Below are positions 1-9,043 of a stretch of 64,000 nt of DNA, one piece after another. The notes under the pieces are model-generated. The model did not search any database, had not been told where the DNA came from, and saw only the letters and a program-made list of their open reading frames with translations. The DNA is from Bacteroidota bacterium (GTDB lineage Bacteria > Bacteroidota > Ignavibacteria > UBA10030 > UBA8401). Both the position numbers and the translations under genes were made by a program. The stretch lies in assembly GCA_035506275.1 (NCBI GenBank), contig DATJPT010000008.1, forward strand, positions 124,001-188,000. Reading direction: 5' to 3'. Within the stretch, counting starts at the first letter, position 1; the number at the start of each line of letters is the position of its first letter.

Positions 1-216
1 TGTCGGAGATGCAGAGTTGACCGCCGCTTTCACGCCGCTGAAATAGACGACATCGCTTGCGGAAGCGGCGCTAAAATTATTTCCGGCAATTGTCACGACA
101 GCGCCGGGAACTCCGGACGCCGGCGTCACCGATGTAATGGACGGAGCCTGCGGAAAGAGAAAAGAAAAAGCGGAGAAAAGAAGAGCCAGTGAACAGACCG
201 ACCGTTTCACGATCAT
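1..216 (-). CDS. Secreted IPT/TIG-domain protein, N-terminal part only (runs off the left edge)
   Basis: Only the first about 72 codons lie in the window, on the minus strand, with no stop before position 1. They encode a short basic start, a hydrophobic export signal of about 20 residues (rich in Leu, Phe, Ala, ending near FPQA), then SITSVTPASG..PGAVVTIAG.NF, the typical opening of an IPT/TIG immunoglobulin-like fold found in cell-surface proteins. Two starts are possible: ATG at 216, which touches the AGAGG box, and GTG at 210, which has AGAGG at a normal 6-nt spacing. The GTG looks better placed for ribosomes. It lies downstream of the Ig-repeat lipoprotein gene, separated by a strong terminator (271-308), so it probably has its own promoter. 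The rest of the protein and its role are unknown. Confidence 0.75.
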   Translation of the reverse strand, partial: MIVKRSVCSLALLFSAFSFLFPQAPSITSVTPASGVPGAVVTIAGNNFSAASASDVVYFSGVKAAVNSASPT

Positions 217-270
217 CCTCTATGGCTGACCTTGAGGCGAAAAAACATGCTCTTAAATGGCGAAGCTAAC

Positions 271-308
271 AAAAACTCCAACCTCAAAAAAGAAGTTGGA
301 GTTTTTTT
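271..308 (-). terminator. Strong bidirectional intrinsic terminator
   Basis: AAAAACTCCAAC (271-282) pairs perfectly with GTTGGAGTTTTT (295-306) around a 12-nt loop, with A and T tracts on the two sides, so it can end transcription in both directions. On the minus strand it lies about 45 nt beyond the stop of the Ig-repeat lipoprotein gene and before the TIG protein gene. Confidence 0.85.
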
Positions 309-354
309 CAGTTGATACTCTCGTCCCTGTAAAGTTCTATGCAGTTCCCTTACA

Positions 355-3300
355 CTATTGTGCTAAAGCATTAACCGTAAAGCTGACAGTGCCGATATTA
401 GGACTGGCAATAGTAATAATCACCGTCACAGTAACCCCAGTGGCAACAGCTGGTGGAACCGACGAATTCACGACTTGGAAAGTGAAATCAGTGATTCCAG
501 GACCCGGGAACCGTGCATAGGCAGCATCCGGGAGCGACACTACAGCCGAGTTTGAAATATCGCCGGAAACTCCGATCTGGAATCCCGATGGCGGGTTCGC
601 GGGAGGCACAATGGTGGCCGAGATCGTGGTGCCGTCGGGCAACGGATTGCCATTCCCGTCTTTAATGGTAACTGAGATCGGAGCTGTAGTGTGAGAAACG
701 GCACTCATCGGTACAACCGTATCCGGAACACCGGTCAAAACTATAGGATTGGTCGCCTCCACTTCCAGGACACTGTCAGTAACGTTTGTATTGAAGTGAC
801 CTTGAGTTTGGGCAGTGACCCAGAAATATCCATCACGTCCGTTTATTAAAGATGCGTAGGGAAGACCGCTGAAAATACCCGGTTTATATTCATATTGGCC
901 TGAATAGGGTAACGGATTTACCAAGAGCAAACTAACTGTTGCTGACCCGTCTATCTGGGTATATGCGTTGAAGTCCTGCGATCCAGTTTCGATAACCCCG
1001 GACTGTGAATGGAAATAAACGGCCGTTCCCTTGGCGACAGGATTGCTGAAAGTATCACCAACCTCGACCGTGAAAGGAATCTTGTTATTGAACCCAGCCA
1101 CAACATAATGGCTTGGAATAAGCGAAAAGTGCGCCTGATCCGGGAATCCTGCGTGGACAGTTATCTTGACCGGCTGGGAGATCAGAGTTCCTCTGTTCGG
1201 AACACTGATGTGTGCAACAACCTGAACGACGCCAGCCTCGGATCCGCTGATAACTGTCGTGTGCAACTGTCCATTGTCGTCAGTACTGTCTGTCGCGGGA
1301 ATAACCGACGGAGGTGTGCCCCCTGCAATTGTTGAGTTGGGGAAGAACTGGATATTATATGTCACACCAACCCTGCGCGTTCTGTCGATCGGAATTCCCA
1401 GAGAATCCGTGACTTGGTAGCCTATCGTCGAGTTCTCAAGCGCGCCGACGCCGTCAACATAAATATCTGTCGCAGTCGCCCCTAAATATTGGACCTGAGA
1501 AGCCAGCCTGGCAGACGAGGGAACAACAATGTAGACGATCTTCGGGTCCGATGTCTGGGTTATCGAGTCCTTGGTCGTCGAAGCGGTGACAAGAACCTCT
1601 CCGTACTTTGTCCCGCTTGTGAGCGTCGTCTGCACATTGCCGCCGGTATCGGTAAGAGCCGTTGCGGGCGAGAGATATTCTCCGCCGCCGAGCGGCACAA
1701 CTATTTTGAAGTTCACGGCAACATTCTTTGCCGGTTGCCCGAATGTGTTATACACTTTGAATTTGGCGACGTCAGTCGTCGTGCCGCCAACGCCGGTAAC
1801 ATAAATGGAATCGGTTGAAGGATTGGAGAGAACAATGTGGCTCACTATGCTGCTGTCAGGGCCGCCGCCCTGGGTGCTCGAAAGCGTCCCTCCCAGAACC
1901 AACTTGGAATTTCCGTTCTGGCTTGTCACCGAGATCGTCAGCGAAACCGGCTGAGCAACGTTCGTTCCCGTCGTCCGATTGTCCTTCAGATTCACCTGGT
2001 ATTGAGTGAACCTCTTGTCCTGCGTATCGGGAATATTGACGGTTATGTCGCCGGTCATTGTCACGGAGGACGACGCCGACCCGGTTGCAGAAACCGAAAC
2101 GGTGGAACCTCCCGTCAACGGATTGCCGTTGAGGTCGGAGACGGTATAATTCACCGTCGTCGACAATCCGACCGGGATGACGAAATTATTGTTGGACGTC
2201 GAGATGATCGTCCGTCCCGAGAAGAGGATCGGTGTAGAATCTGTGAGTACAGTTCCCGCCTTGATGCTTGCCGGCTTAAATTTTACAATATGATTCGCGA
2301 GAGGCTTCGGCACGGTCGTCGTCCTATTGAAGGTAACGCCGTCCGCATACTTCTTATTCTTTGACGTAAAGATCGGCGTCGAAGCCGTCGAACTTGATGC
2401 CGATCCCGACTGAGGAAGCGTCGCGACCTGAGCGTAGATCCAAGCAAATCCGTTCGACGGCACCGGATTACCCGTAAACAACGTTGCGCTTGCAATTCCA
2501 TCGTTGTCGGTAAGCCCCTGCGCCTCAATGCTCCCTCCCGTAGAAGTAAAGTACACCGGAGTTCCCGGATGGACCGGGTTGCCGTATTTGTCCCCGACGA
2601 GAACTGATACCTTATCCTGGAAGTTGATGATCACTCCTCCCGGAACGTTGAAGAGTGTGCTGCCGATCGATAAATGCGAGCTGTCCGGATAGCCGCCGTA
2701 AATAGGAATAGAAACGATCTGCGATGCGATGGTGTCGTATCCGGTAGCGCTGCTCTTATCCTTCACCGCCGCATACGCTTCGACCGTCGCGAGTCCGGCT
2801 TTATATCCGGATGAAAGCTGAACCGCAACCTGGCCCGAAGAATTCGTGCGCACGCTGTCCAAATTGAGCTGCGTCAGAGCGTCGGGCTGATTGATGAATT
2901 TGAAATCGACGCTAACCGAGTTTGAGGTGTCAACGGGAGTTCCAAGCGAATCCCGTACTTCAAATGTCAAAATCGTAGCCGTCGGCCCGCCCGCACCGAG
3001 AATCGATAGGTTATCCGTCGACGAGCCGAGGAAGACAATTTGTCCAGCCCGCTGAGATGCGTGGGTGGTCGCGGTCGTGCTGTCCTGCGCTCCGGTGAGC
3101 CCCTTCAACGCCACGGCACCGAGACTGATCGTCGCAGAGCTTGAACTGTAGGTGAAGTATTTTGTCAGGCTATACCATCCGGCCCTCGAGAACGTGATCG
3201 AGTCGTTGACGGTCGTTTTATCCGATGCCTGGAAACTGATCGAAAATGTCCCGTTCGATTTGCCGGTATCTTGCTGGAAGGGGGTCCAGAGGACGATATG

Positions 3301-3453
3301 CACACTGTCCAGAGGAGTTGCAGAAAGGTTGACCACCGTCCCGCTGATCGTCACGGCATATTCGGACCCGTTCGATGATGTCGGATTGGCGCACGAAAAC
3401 AATCCGGCAAATACCAGAATGATAAGATACGTCACATATTGTCGTTGTCTCAT
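355..3453 (-). CDS. Large Ig-like-repeat (Big_1/invasin-type) surface lipoprotein
   Basis: 1032 aa. The N-terminus is a lipoprotein signal: hydrophobic residues 8-19, then LFSC with Cys21 as the likely lipidated residue. The rest is almost entirely beta-rich Ig-like modules of bacterial Ig group 1 type, with signatures such as GNPVHPGTPVYF (about 291-302) and SNPVAKGTAVYF (about 803-814). One module type occurs three times (about 145-250, 535-645, 655-765). A following block of about 260 residues occurs twice (about 250-510 and 765-1030), so much of the protein arose by internal duplication. No enzyme motif is seen. It would sit on the cell surface as a stalk or adhesin. A good ribosome site (GAGGTT) lies 6 nt before the ATG. 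It follows the secretin gene after about 310 nt, so a link to the pilus machine is possible but not shown. Confidence 0.85.
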   Translation of the reverse strand: MRQRQYVTYLIILVFAGLFSCANPTSSNGSEYAVTISGTVVNLSATPLDSVHIVLWTPFQQDTGKSNGTFSISFQASDKTTVNDSITFSRAGWYSLTKYFTYSSSSATISLGAVALKGLTGAQDSTTATTHASQRAGQIVFLGSSTDNLSILGAGGPTATILTFEVRDSLGTPVDTSNSVSVDFKFINQPDALTQLNLDSVRTNSSGQVAVQLSSGYKAGLATVEAYAAVKDKSSATGYDTIASQIVSIPIYGGYPDSSHLSIGSTLFNVPGGVIINFQDKVSVLVGDKYGNPVHPGTPVYFTSTGGSIEAQGLTDNDGIASATLFTGNPVPSNGFAWIYAQVATLPQSGSASSSTASTPIFTSKNKKYADGVTFNRTTTVPKPLANHIVKFKPASIKAGTVLTDSTPILFSGRTIISTSNNNFVIPVGLSTTVNYTVSDLNGNPLTGGSTVSVSATGSASSSVTMTGDITVNIPDTQDKRFTQYQVNLKDNRTTGTNVAQPVSLTISVTSQNGNSKLVLGGTLSSTQGGGPDSSIVSHIVLSNPSTDSIYVTGVGGTTTDVAKFKVYNTFGQPAKNVAVNFKIVVPLGGGEYLSPATALTDTGGNVQTTLTSGTKYGEVLVTASTTKDSITQTSDPKIVYIVVPSSARLASQVQYLGATATDIYVDGVGALENSTIGYQVTDSLGIPIDRTRRVGVTYNIQFFPNSTIAGGTPPSVIPATDSTDDNGQLHTTVISGSEAGVVQVVAHISVPNRGTLISQPVKITVHAGFPDQAHFSLIPSHYVVAGFNNKIPFTVEVGDTFSNPVAKGTAVYFHSQSGVIETGSQDFNAYTQIDGSATVSLLLVNPLPYSGQYEYKPGIFSGLPYASLINGRDGYFWVTAQTQGHFNTNVTDSVLEVEATNPIVLTGVPDTVVPMSAVSHTTAPISVTIKDGNGNPLPDGTTISATIVPPANPPSGFQIGVSGDISNSAVVSLPDAAYARFPGPGITDFTFQVVNSSVPPAVATGVTVTVIITIASPNIGTVSFTVNALAQ

Positions 3454-3763
3454 AACAACCTCACGAATAATCGTTTCAATCGCGACTCACTGTTCAAGAA
3501 TGGGGGAGCAGAAATTGCGCCTTATCTTCACTCTACCTCTGTGGCTTCCGTATTCCGGGAACTTAAGCTTTTCGAGCCGATTCTCAATACAGCGGAGCAC
3601 GCATTTTCGAGAATACGGTGATCTACCTGCTCTTCATCGGGTTTTTCAGAGGGCCGGAACGCCTCTCCAAATATCCGCTAAAAAATGCGAGACAAAAACC
3701 GTCCTCACTCAACAATCTCTCTTTTGTTAACGAAGGAAAGATTGACAGAAATCACACGAGGAC
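3454..3763. other. Gene-free spacer between secretin and lipoprotein genes
   Basis: 310 nt with no convincing ORF or promoter. The only structure noticed is an 8-bp inverted repeat, CCGTATTC (3548-3555) with GAATACGG (3611-3618), 55 nt apart, which could fold at the 3' end of the secretin transcript. Confidence 0.4.
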
Positions 3764-5125
3764 CTACTCTGTTTTCATCTTGGATTTGTGCTTCGCGTTA
3801 TTTTCCTCCATCTGTTTTTCGGTCTTCTCGATAAGGTTCTCGTTGTTTTTCAGCTTATCGGCAAGGCGCTCTTCGATGGAAGGGATAACTTCAGCTTTCA
3901 GGAGGATAATGAGTTCGGTCTTGGAATCGGCCTTGATATCAGAGCCGAAGATATACCGGAGTCCGAAGACGTACCAGGGCAAATCCCTGAGGAACGGCAC
4001 GCCGGCACGCGTTTCCGTTTCAGTCGTTGAGTACAAACCCCCGAGAACGGTCTCCTCGCCGTCGTTCAAGAGCAAATACGTATCGATGGAAGATTTGTCG
4101 ATGTTCGCGCCGTCCTGCTTGCTGTTCTCGACATGCGCTGCCAGGTTAATGAAACGAACTCCGTGGAGTTCATACAACGTAGGAGTCACTTTGACGATAA
4201 GACCAGTCGCGATCTGCTGCTGTATCGTATTGCCGGCGAAGTCTTTGGTCGTGACGAATATATCCGTGCCGATCTGTATCTGTCCCACTTTTCCCGATGA
4301 GACGATGATCTGCGGATTCGAGATAACGTCGCCCAGCCCGTTCCCTTCAAGAAATGAAACAAAACCGGTCAGCGTGCCGAAATTCAATTTTGGAATTATT
4401 CTCGCAATGAACGCGTCCGGAACGGTCGTCTGGCCGGAAGAGCCCCCCGACGACCCCGATGAACCCGAGGTCGCTGCCTGCTGGTCGGGGTTTTCCAGGT
4501 TGCTTTTCAACTGCCCGCCGTACACCGATCCGTTGTTGGTGCTGTCCTTGAACGTCCAGTTGACGCCGGTGTTGAGGGTCTTTGAGACATCTATTGAAAA
4601 GAAGACCGTCGAAATTTTTATATCTCTGGCAAGAAACATCGCTTTCGACGAAGAATCTCTCGCCATCGCTCCGGTTGACGCTCCGCCTCCCCCGCCCGCC
4701 ATCGCTTTGGTGCTATCCCCAGGATAAATGATCTGGAAGTACTCCTCTTTTTCTTCATACCAGAGCGAGTTGGCGCGAAGCACGGTCTCGAACGCCTGTA
4801 GCCAGTACATGTTCTCGATGTCGACGCCGATCTCTTTCTTATTGTTGGTCGGGTCGACAATAATCTTGTTCAAATATTTTTTGCTGAAGTCGGTGAAGAG
4901 GGACACGGCCTTATCGAACGGCAGGGATTTCGACATGGAAATGAGTTCTTCGGGCGAGACATAATCATTCAAGATCAGCCGCCGTTCGCGGTTGTTTTGC
5001 GCGCCTGCCGTTTGGAGCCCGAGCACCATCGCCGCGCAGACCAGGAGCAATATTCTCCCGCATGCCGTCGACTCGCGGAGGGCCCGCAGGCCCGTTCGAC
5101 GAAACTGGATGAACAAAGTTTTCAT
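3764..5125 (-). CDS. pilQ: Short secretin, outer-membrane channel of the pilus-like system (PilQ/GspD family)
   Basis: 453 aa, short for a PilQ (usually 600-750 aa). A signal peptide (hydrophobic about residues 24-42, ending AGA-Q) is followed by one small N-terminal STN/N0-like domain (about 60-130), a Gly/Ser-rich linker (about 210-225) and the secretin core (about 230-425), recognised by VISNPQIIVSSG, a GLIVKVTPTL-type strand and VLGGLYS..E...GVPFLRDLP. No AMIN peptidoglycan-binding domains are visible. The C-terminus is a charged Lys/Glu/Asn-rich helix. Its start overlaps the stop of the PilO-PilP fusion by 4 nt (ATGA), so the two are translationally coupled. It would form the outer-membrane pore through which the filament passes. 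PilQ rather than GspD is chosen because of the PilT/PilM-P neighbours. Confidence 0.9.
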   Translation of the reverse strand: MKTLFIQFRRTGLRALRESTACGRILLLVCAAMVLGLQTAGAQNNRERRLILNDYVSPEELISMSKSLPFDKAVSLFTDFSKKYLNKIIVDPTNNKKEIGVDIENMYWLQAFETVLRANSLWYEEKEEYFQIIYPGDSTKAMAGGGGGASTGAMARDSSSKAMFLARDIKISTVFFSIDVSKTLNTGVNWTFKDSTNNGSVYGGQLKSNLENPDQQAATSGSSGSSGGSSGQTTVPDAFIARIIPKLNFGTLTGFVSFLEGNGLGDVISNPQIIVSSGKVGQIQIGTDIFVTTKDFAGNTIQQQIATGLIVKVTPTLYELHGVRFINLAAHVENSKQDGANIDKSSIDTYLLLNDGEETVLGGLYSTTETETRAGVPFLRDLPWYVFGLRYIFGSDIKADSKTELIILLKAEVIPSIEERLADKLKNNENLIEKTEKQMEENNAKHKSKMKTE

Positions 5126-6018
5126 GGAGTGATCCCTTGTGATTTTTTCTCAAACGCGATTTGCTTGTTCACCGTCTCGATAATCCCTCCGTTATTGAGC
5201 GTGAACTCGACGGTCCCTTCCTGAGGATGCGTCGCCGTCATCTTTCCCAGGTACACCTCATCCCCGATCTGAAGCGTGATGAGGTGTCCCGTCTGGTCCA
5301 TGACGAGCGCTTTTCCCGGCGCCACCGCTTTGACGTTGATCGCCGCGACGTCGAGCAGGTTTCGGACGTTCTGCGGCGAAAGCTTCAGGATGTTCGGCAA
5401 GAACGGGTTCGACGTAATCGGCTGCGGAACGGAGTCCGGTTTCATGACCGGCTTGTTCAGCGACGTCTCCGAGGTAAAGTAGGCGTTCAATTCCATCTCG
5501 TATTTCAGGTCGATCGTCGGATACTCCTCGGTCGCTTTTGTCTGTTCCTCGCTGTGCACTGTCACGCTCGTGATCTTGTACAGACGTCGGCCGTTCTCCA
5601 GGAGCCAGATGAACCTGAAAATATTCGGGAACTCCGCCGCGCCGGTCAGCTTGTACGTATTGTAACCGTACTTTGCATCCATCTTCGTTCCCGAAAACGT
5701 CATGTTCAGGCGGAGCTGTCCGCTTTCGTCGATGATGTCGCTCAGATAGCCGTATGTCTGCGACGACATATCCGACGCCCCGATCTCTTTCGTCCTGTTG
5801 TTCCACCGATGGACGGTCTCGCGGAGCTTCTCCTGCATGCCCGTAATGGCATTCGTCTGCAGGGTGTTGTCCTTCAACTGCGCTTCGATCGCCTTGGCCT
5901 CTTTCTTGTACTTGTTTATTTTCCCTGGCTGGAGAACAAACGAAATATACCCGCCGATCCCTATGACGAGAAGGAGAAGAACTCCAAGCGCTATTGAATT
6001 TCGTATCTTATACGACAC
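5122..6018 (-). CDS. pilOP: PilO-PilP fusion, inner-membrane/periplasmic alignment protein
   Basis: 298 aa. Residues 1-185 look like PilO: one membrane helix (about 10-30), a short coiled coil (about 32-75) and a ferredoxin-like domain containing FRFIWLLENGRRLYKI. Residues about 200-298 look like PilP: a low-complexity linker with Pro and Ser, the NPFLP box common before PilP/GspC homology regions, then a small beta domain with ALVMDQTGHLITLQIGDEVYLG. Known role: PilO pairs with PilN in the periplasm and PilP links that pair to the secretin. Here both parts are on one chain, so the lipoprotein signal that usually anchors PilP is absent and not needed. The gene lies 12 nt after the PilM-PilN fusion and overlaps the secretin by 4 nt. 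Confidence 0.85.
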   Translation of the reverse strand: MSYKIRNSIALGVLLLLVIGIGGYISFVLQPGKINKYKKEAKAIEAQLKDNTLQTNAITGMQEKLRETVHRWNNRTKEIGASDMSSQTYGYLSDIIDESGQLRLNMTFSGTKMDAKYGYNTYKLTGAAEFPNIFRFIWLLENGRRLYKITSVTVHSEEQTKATEEYPTIDLKYEMELNAYFTSETSLNKPVMKPDSVPQPITSNPFLPNILKLSPQNVRNLLDVAAINVKAVAPGKALVMDQTGHLITLQIGDEVYLGKMTATHPQEGTVEFTLNNGGIIETVNKQIAFEKKSQGITP

Positions 6019-6030
6019 AACGGACCTTTA

Positions 6031-7599
6031 TCAGTCGGAATCCAGTTTTTGTATCGAGAGAATGAACTTGTAGACCGTCTTGCCCCGGATCTCCTGAAGC
6101 TCGACGGACTGCAGCGTCGCTTTTTCGAACATGTTGGCTATGCGGGGAATTCTGGGACGGTACAACGTATAGCCGGTCAATTCGATGGTGCTGTCGGGTT
6201 TGGTCTGGATATCGCCGATCCACAGCGAGTTGACGTCTTCGACGCTTTGCGTGAGATGATAGAAGACCTTGCTCCACCGATTGTAGTTCGGAACGATATT
6301 ATCGTACACCTCGAGCGCGCTGATATACTGCTGGTTCTGCGCCGTGAGGCTGTCCAGGATCTTCTGGAGGCGTTCGTTCTCCGACTGCTGAAGTTGTTTT
6401 TCCTGCAGCGCCCTGTTGGCGGCCCTCACGTCCTCGGCCTGGTCGGCGATCCGGGTTGTGAAAAAGAGCGTTCCGAGAAAGATCAGCAGCATGAGCACGT
6501 ACCCGTGCCACGCCAGTTTGAACACCTTCTGCCCCTCCCTGAAACTTTGAGGCAGAAGGTCGATGCTGTAGTATTCCGGATTTTTCGGGTCGAGGATCCT
6601 CATCGCCGCCGAGATCGGTACGGCGTACTCGGAGGTGATCTCTTCGACGCTTTGCTGGAGCGCGCCGGTGTCGAGGTTCCGGGGTATCAGGTATTCGATC
6701 GGCGCCTCGGCGAACTGGGGCGAGAGGAACTGCTTCAGTTCAAGTTTGTGCGCTTCCCCGGCGAGAAAGATCCTGTCGAGGCGCATGATGCCCGCGCTGT
6801 CCTGCTCGAGAAGAATGCGCGAGTAGAGGGTGTTCTCGATGTTCGGCGATGTCCGCCCTTCGCTGATCACGGGCGCGAAATGGAGAAAATCCTTTCCCTT
6901 CAAGAAGATCAACCGGCTGAATTCACTGCCGACATACATGATCACCGAGATCTCCTCGGAACCGACGTCGTAATTCGCGCGCACCAGGTTCATCAAGGAT
7001 ATATCGGACGTTTCGATGAACGACACCCGCGGGATCCTCTTGCCGATGAAATCCTTGATGGCTTCCAGGATCTCGATCAGGCTAAGTCCGTCCTCGCGGA
7101 TGACCGAGAGGATCTGCCCTTCCGTCGCTTTGATGTACGCCACAGCATCCGCGCTCGGCTTGGTGGCGCGGATCTTGGAAAGCTCCTCGACCAATTTCTT
7201 CTTCAGCTTCCCGCCGCTGAGGCCGAACGAATCCTCGAACGTCTGGTAATACACGCTCGGCTCGGAAATGGAGTACCCAAACTGGTACTTGAGGGAAGGA
7301 TAATCCGTGAGCAGTCCAAGGATGACGCTGTTGTTCGTCTCAGAACCTTCAGCTTCCTCTGCAACGCCTTCCTGAAGGATCGGAGCGTTGGATGACGCAT
7401 CGAGCAGATCGACGCCTTCGAGGCCGGCGCCGACATCGGCCGAGGTCTGTCGTTCCTCCAGCTTCTTGACGAGGTTGACCGTCTTGAAATCTTCGAGATG
7501 GAACTGCTTTCCCCTGAGGGCGACGTGAACGAATTTAACGTCCAGGCCGTCGACGAAAATCGTCAGGGCAGTTTTTCCTTCTCCTTTGTTATAGGGCAT
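6031..7599 (-). CDS. pilMN: PilM-PilN fusion, cytoplasmic actin-like domain joined to membrane alignment protein
   Basis: 522 aa. Residues 1 to about 340 form a PilM-like actin-fold domain (an IFVDGLDVKFVHV start and a GSEFSRLIFLKG strand-turn). It then carries IDLLP at 346-350, equivalent to the INLLP motif that begins PilN and docks into PilM when the two are separate. A membrane helix (about 364-384), a Gln/Glu-rich coiled coil (about 386-430) and a ferredoxin-like periplasmic domain (about 440-520) follow, as in PilN. The chain therefore covalently joins what is normally a peptide-in-groove contact. The actin-like part has a long acidic insertion (about 50-95) and an unclear nucleotide site. 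It lies 38 nt after pilT and 12 nt before the PilO-PilP fusion, completing a four-gene transcription unit. Confidence 0.85.
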   Translation of the reverse strand: MPYNKGEGKTALTIFVDGLDVKFVHVALRGKQFHLEDFKTVNLVKKLEERQTSADVGAGLEGVDLLDASSNAPILQEGVAEEAEGSETNNSVILGLLTDYPSLKYQFGYSISEPSVYYQTFEDSFGLSGGKLKKKLVEELSKIRATKPSADAVAYIKATEGQILSVIREDGLSLIEILEAIKDFIGKRIPRVSFIETSDISLMNLVRANYDVGSEEISVIMYVGSEFSRLIFLKGKDFLHFAPVISEGRTSPNIENTLYSRILLEQDSAGIMRLDRIFLAGEAHKLELKQFLSPQFAEAPIEYLIPRNLDTGALQQSVEEITSEYAVPISAAMRILDPKNPEYYSIDLLPQSFREGQKVFKLAWHGYVLMLLIFLGTLFFTTRIADQAEDVRAANRALQEKQLQQSENERLQKILDSLTAQNQQYISALEVYDNIVPNYNRWSKVFYHLTQSVEDVNSLWIGDIQTKPDSTIELTGYTLYRPRIPRIANMFEKATLQSVELQEIRGKTVYKFILSIQKLDSD

Positions 7600-7637
7600 G
7601 TATCGTCGCTGTGTCTGTCGTGTGCGTTAATTGCCGC

Positions 7638-8912
7638 TTATGGCTGCGATCCTGCGCCCAGCAGCTGCTGCATTCGCTTCTTGTTGTTGGAAAAATTGAT
7701 CGCCGACTCGAGCGAAATTTTCTTCTGCACGAACAATCTCTTCAGGTCCTGCTCCATCGTCGTCATCCCCTGATCGCCGGACTCCTGGATCATCTGATAA
7801 ATTTCCCCGGTGTTGTTGTTCTTGATCGCTGAACGCACCGACGGCGTCATCACAAGGACCTCGCGCGCAAGCACCCTTTTTCCGTCGAGGCTCGGGATCA
7901 GCTTCTGGGACATGACGCACCGGAGAACGTCGGCCATCCTGTTGCGCACGCGCTCCTGCTCCACCGGGGGAACTTCGCCGATGATACGGTCGATGCTCTC
8001 GACGGCCGACGCAGTATGGAGCGTCGAGAATACCTTGTGCCCGCTGTCCGTGATCTCGAGCGAGACCATGATCGTCTCCGGATCGCGCATTTCGCCGATG
8101 ACGATGATATCCGGGTCCTGGCGCAGAGCCTGTATTGCGCCGTCCTTGAACGAAAGCACGTCGCGCCCGACCTCGCGATGGCGGACGATGCACCTGTCCG
8201 ATTTGTGCACGAACTCGATCGGCGAAGCGATGATCACGATGTGGCCGTCGACCGTGTGGTTGTTGAGGTCGATCATCGCGTCGAGCGTCGAGCTCTTGCC
8301 CGAGCCGGTAATACCGGTCACCAGCGTAAGCCCCTCCTTTGTGTGCGCAAGGCTCACGATCTTCGTAATATTCGGATGAAGCTCGAGCGCCTTGTAGGGG
8401 CGGATCGTCTGATTGATCGCGCGCATATTGAGCGCGATCTGGTCCAGATCCAGATAGGCATCGGCGCGAAAGCGGACCGTACGATCTCCATCCTCGATCA
8501 TATAGGAAAAATCGAGGTTCTTATTTTCGTAGAGCACCTGCCGTTGGCGCGCCATCAAAAGCGCCTGGACCAAAATATTGATTTCGTCGGATTCGAGCTT
8601 TGGGATCGTCTGATCCGGTTTCTTGGATCCGAACACTCTGTACCATACAAGCCCTTGTCCCCCGTAGCCGCCGAGGTCAATGTCGGATGCATTGATCGTG
8701 AACATCCGAAGAAAAAAAGAATTCGTGAAAGCATGAAGGATCGTTCGGCTCTCGACCGGCAGCTTCTCGACAAGATCGCCGATGAAAATCTGCCGCTCCA
8801 ATCCGTAAACGCTTTCCGGAACCTGCGCCACCATCTGCCGCAAAATTTGACGCGCCTTCAGCTGGGTTTCATCTACGGGAGCAACAGAAGGGGCTACAAT
8901 TGGCTGATCCAT
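7638..8912 (-). CDS. pilT: PilT-family pilus retraction ATPase with altered Asp box
   Basis: 424 aa, secretion ATPase superfamily. After a variable N-terminal domain the ATPase core has Walker A GITGSGKSS (200-208), Walker B with catalytic Glu IGEMRD (Glu274), and the His box TLHTASAVESIDRII (His299). The C-terminal region around AIKNNNTGEIYQMI (about 367-380) is PilT/PilU-like, and no zinc Cys tetrad of the PilB kind is present. The Asp box, usually EDPIE, reads ASPIE (229-233), losing both acidic residues, which may change coupling or make this a PilU-like accessory motor. It is the first gene of the pilT-pilMN-pilOP-pilQ unit, with a Bacteroidota-type promoter upstream (8963-8991). Confidence in family is high; confidence in retraction as such is moderate. 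Confidence 0.9.
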   Translation of the reverse strand: MDQPIVAPSVAPVDETQLKARQILRQMVAQVPESVYGLERQIFIGDLVEKLPVESRTILHAFTNSFFLRMFTINASDIDLGGYGGQGLVWYRVFGSKKPDQTIPKLESDEINILVQALLMARQRQVLYENKNLDFSYMIEDGDRTVRFRADAYLDLDQIALNMRAINQTIRPYKALELHPNITKIVSLAHTKEGLTLVTGITGSGKSSTLDAMIDLNNHTVDGHIVIIASPIEFVHKSDRCIVRHREVGRDVLSFKDGAIQALRQDPDIIVIGEMRDPETIMVSLEITDSGHKVFSTLHTASAVESIDRIIGEVPPVEQERVRNRMADVLRCVMSQKLIPSLDGKRVLAREVLVMTPSVRSAIKNNNTGEIYQMIQESGDQGMTTMEQDLKRLFVQKKISLESAINFSNNKKRMQQLLGAGSQP

Positions 8913-8962
8913 GAAAATTTTTCAGCGATTGAATAGATTGATTTCGTTTTCTATTCCTTGTA

Positions 8963-8991
8963 CAAAAATAGAATACCGAAAGGCCGCTCAA
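8963..8991 (-). promoter_or_regulatory. Bacteroidota-type promoter for pilT operon
   Basis: On the minus strand TTG (8989-8991), an 18-nt spacer and TATTTTTG (8963-8970) match the TTG-N17-23-TAnnTTTG consensus of Bacteroidota primary sigma factors. It lies about 50 nt before the pilT start and just beyond the terminator of the previous unit. Confidence 0.55.
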
Positions 8992-9043
8992 GCTTTACAT
9001 GAGATGTCGTGGTGAATATATTGAAAGCGCTAGTGAAAGTCAA

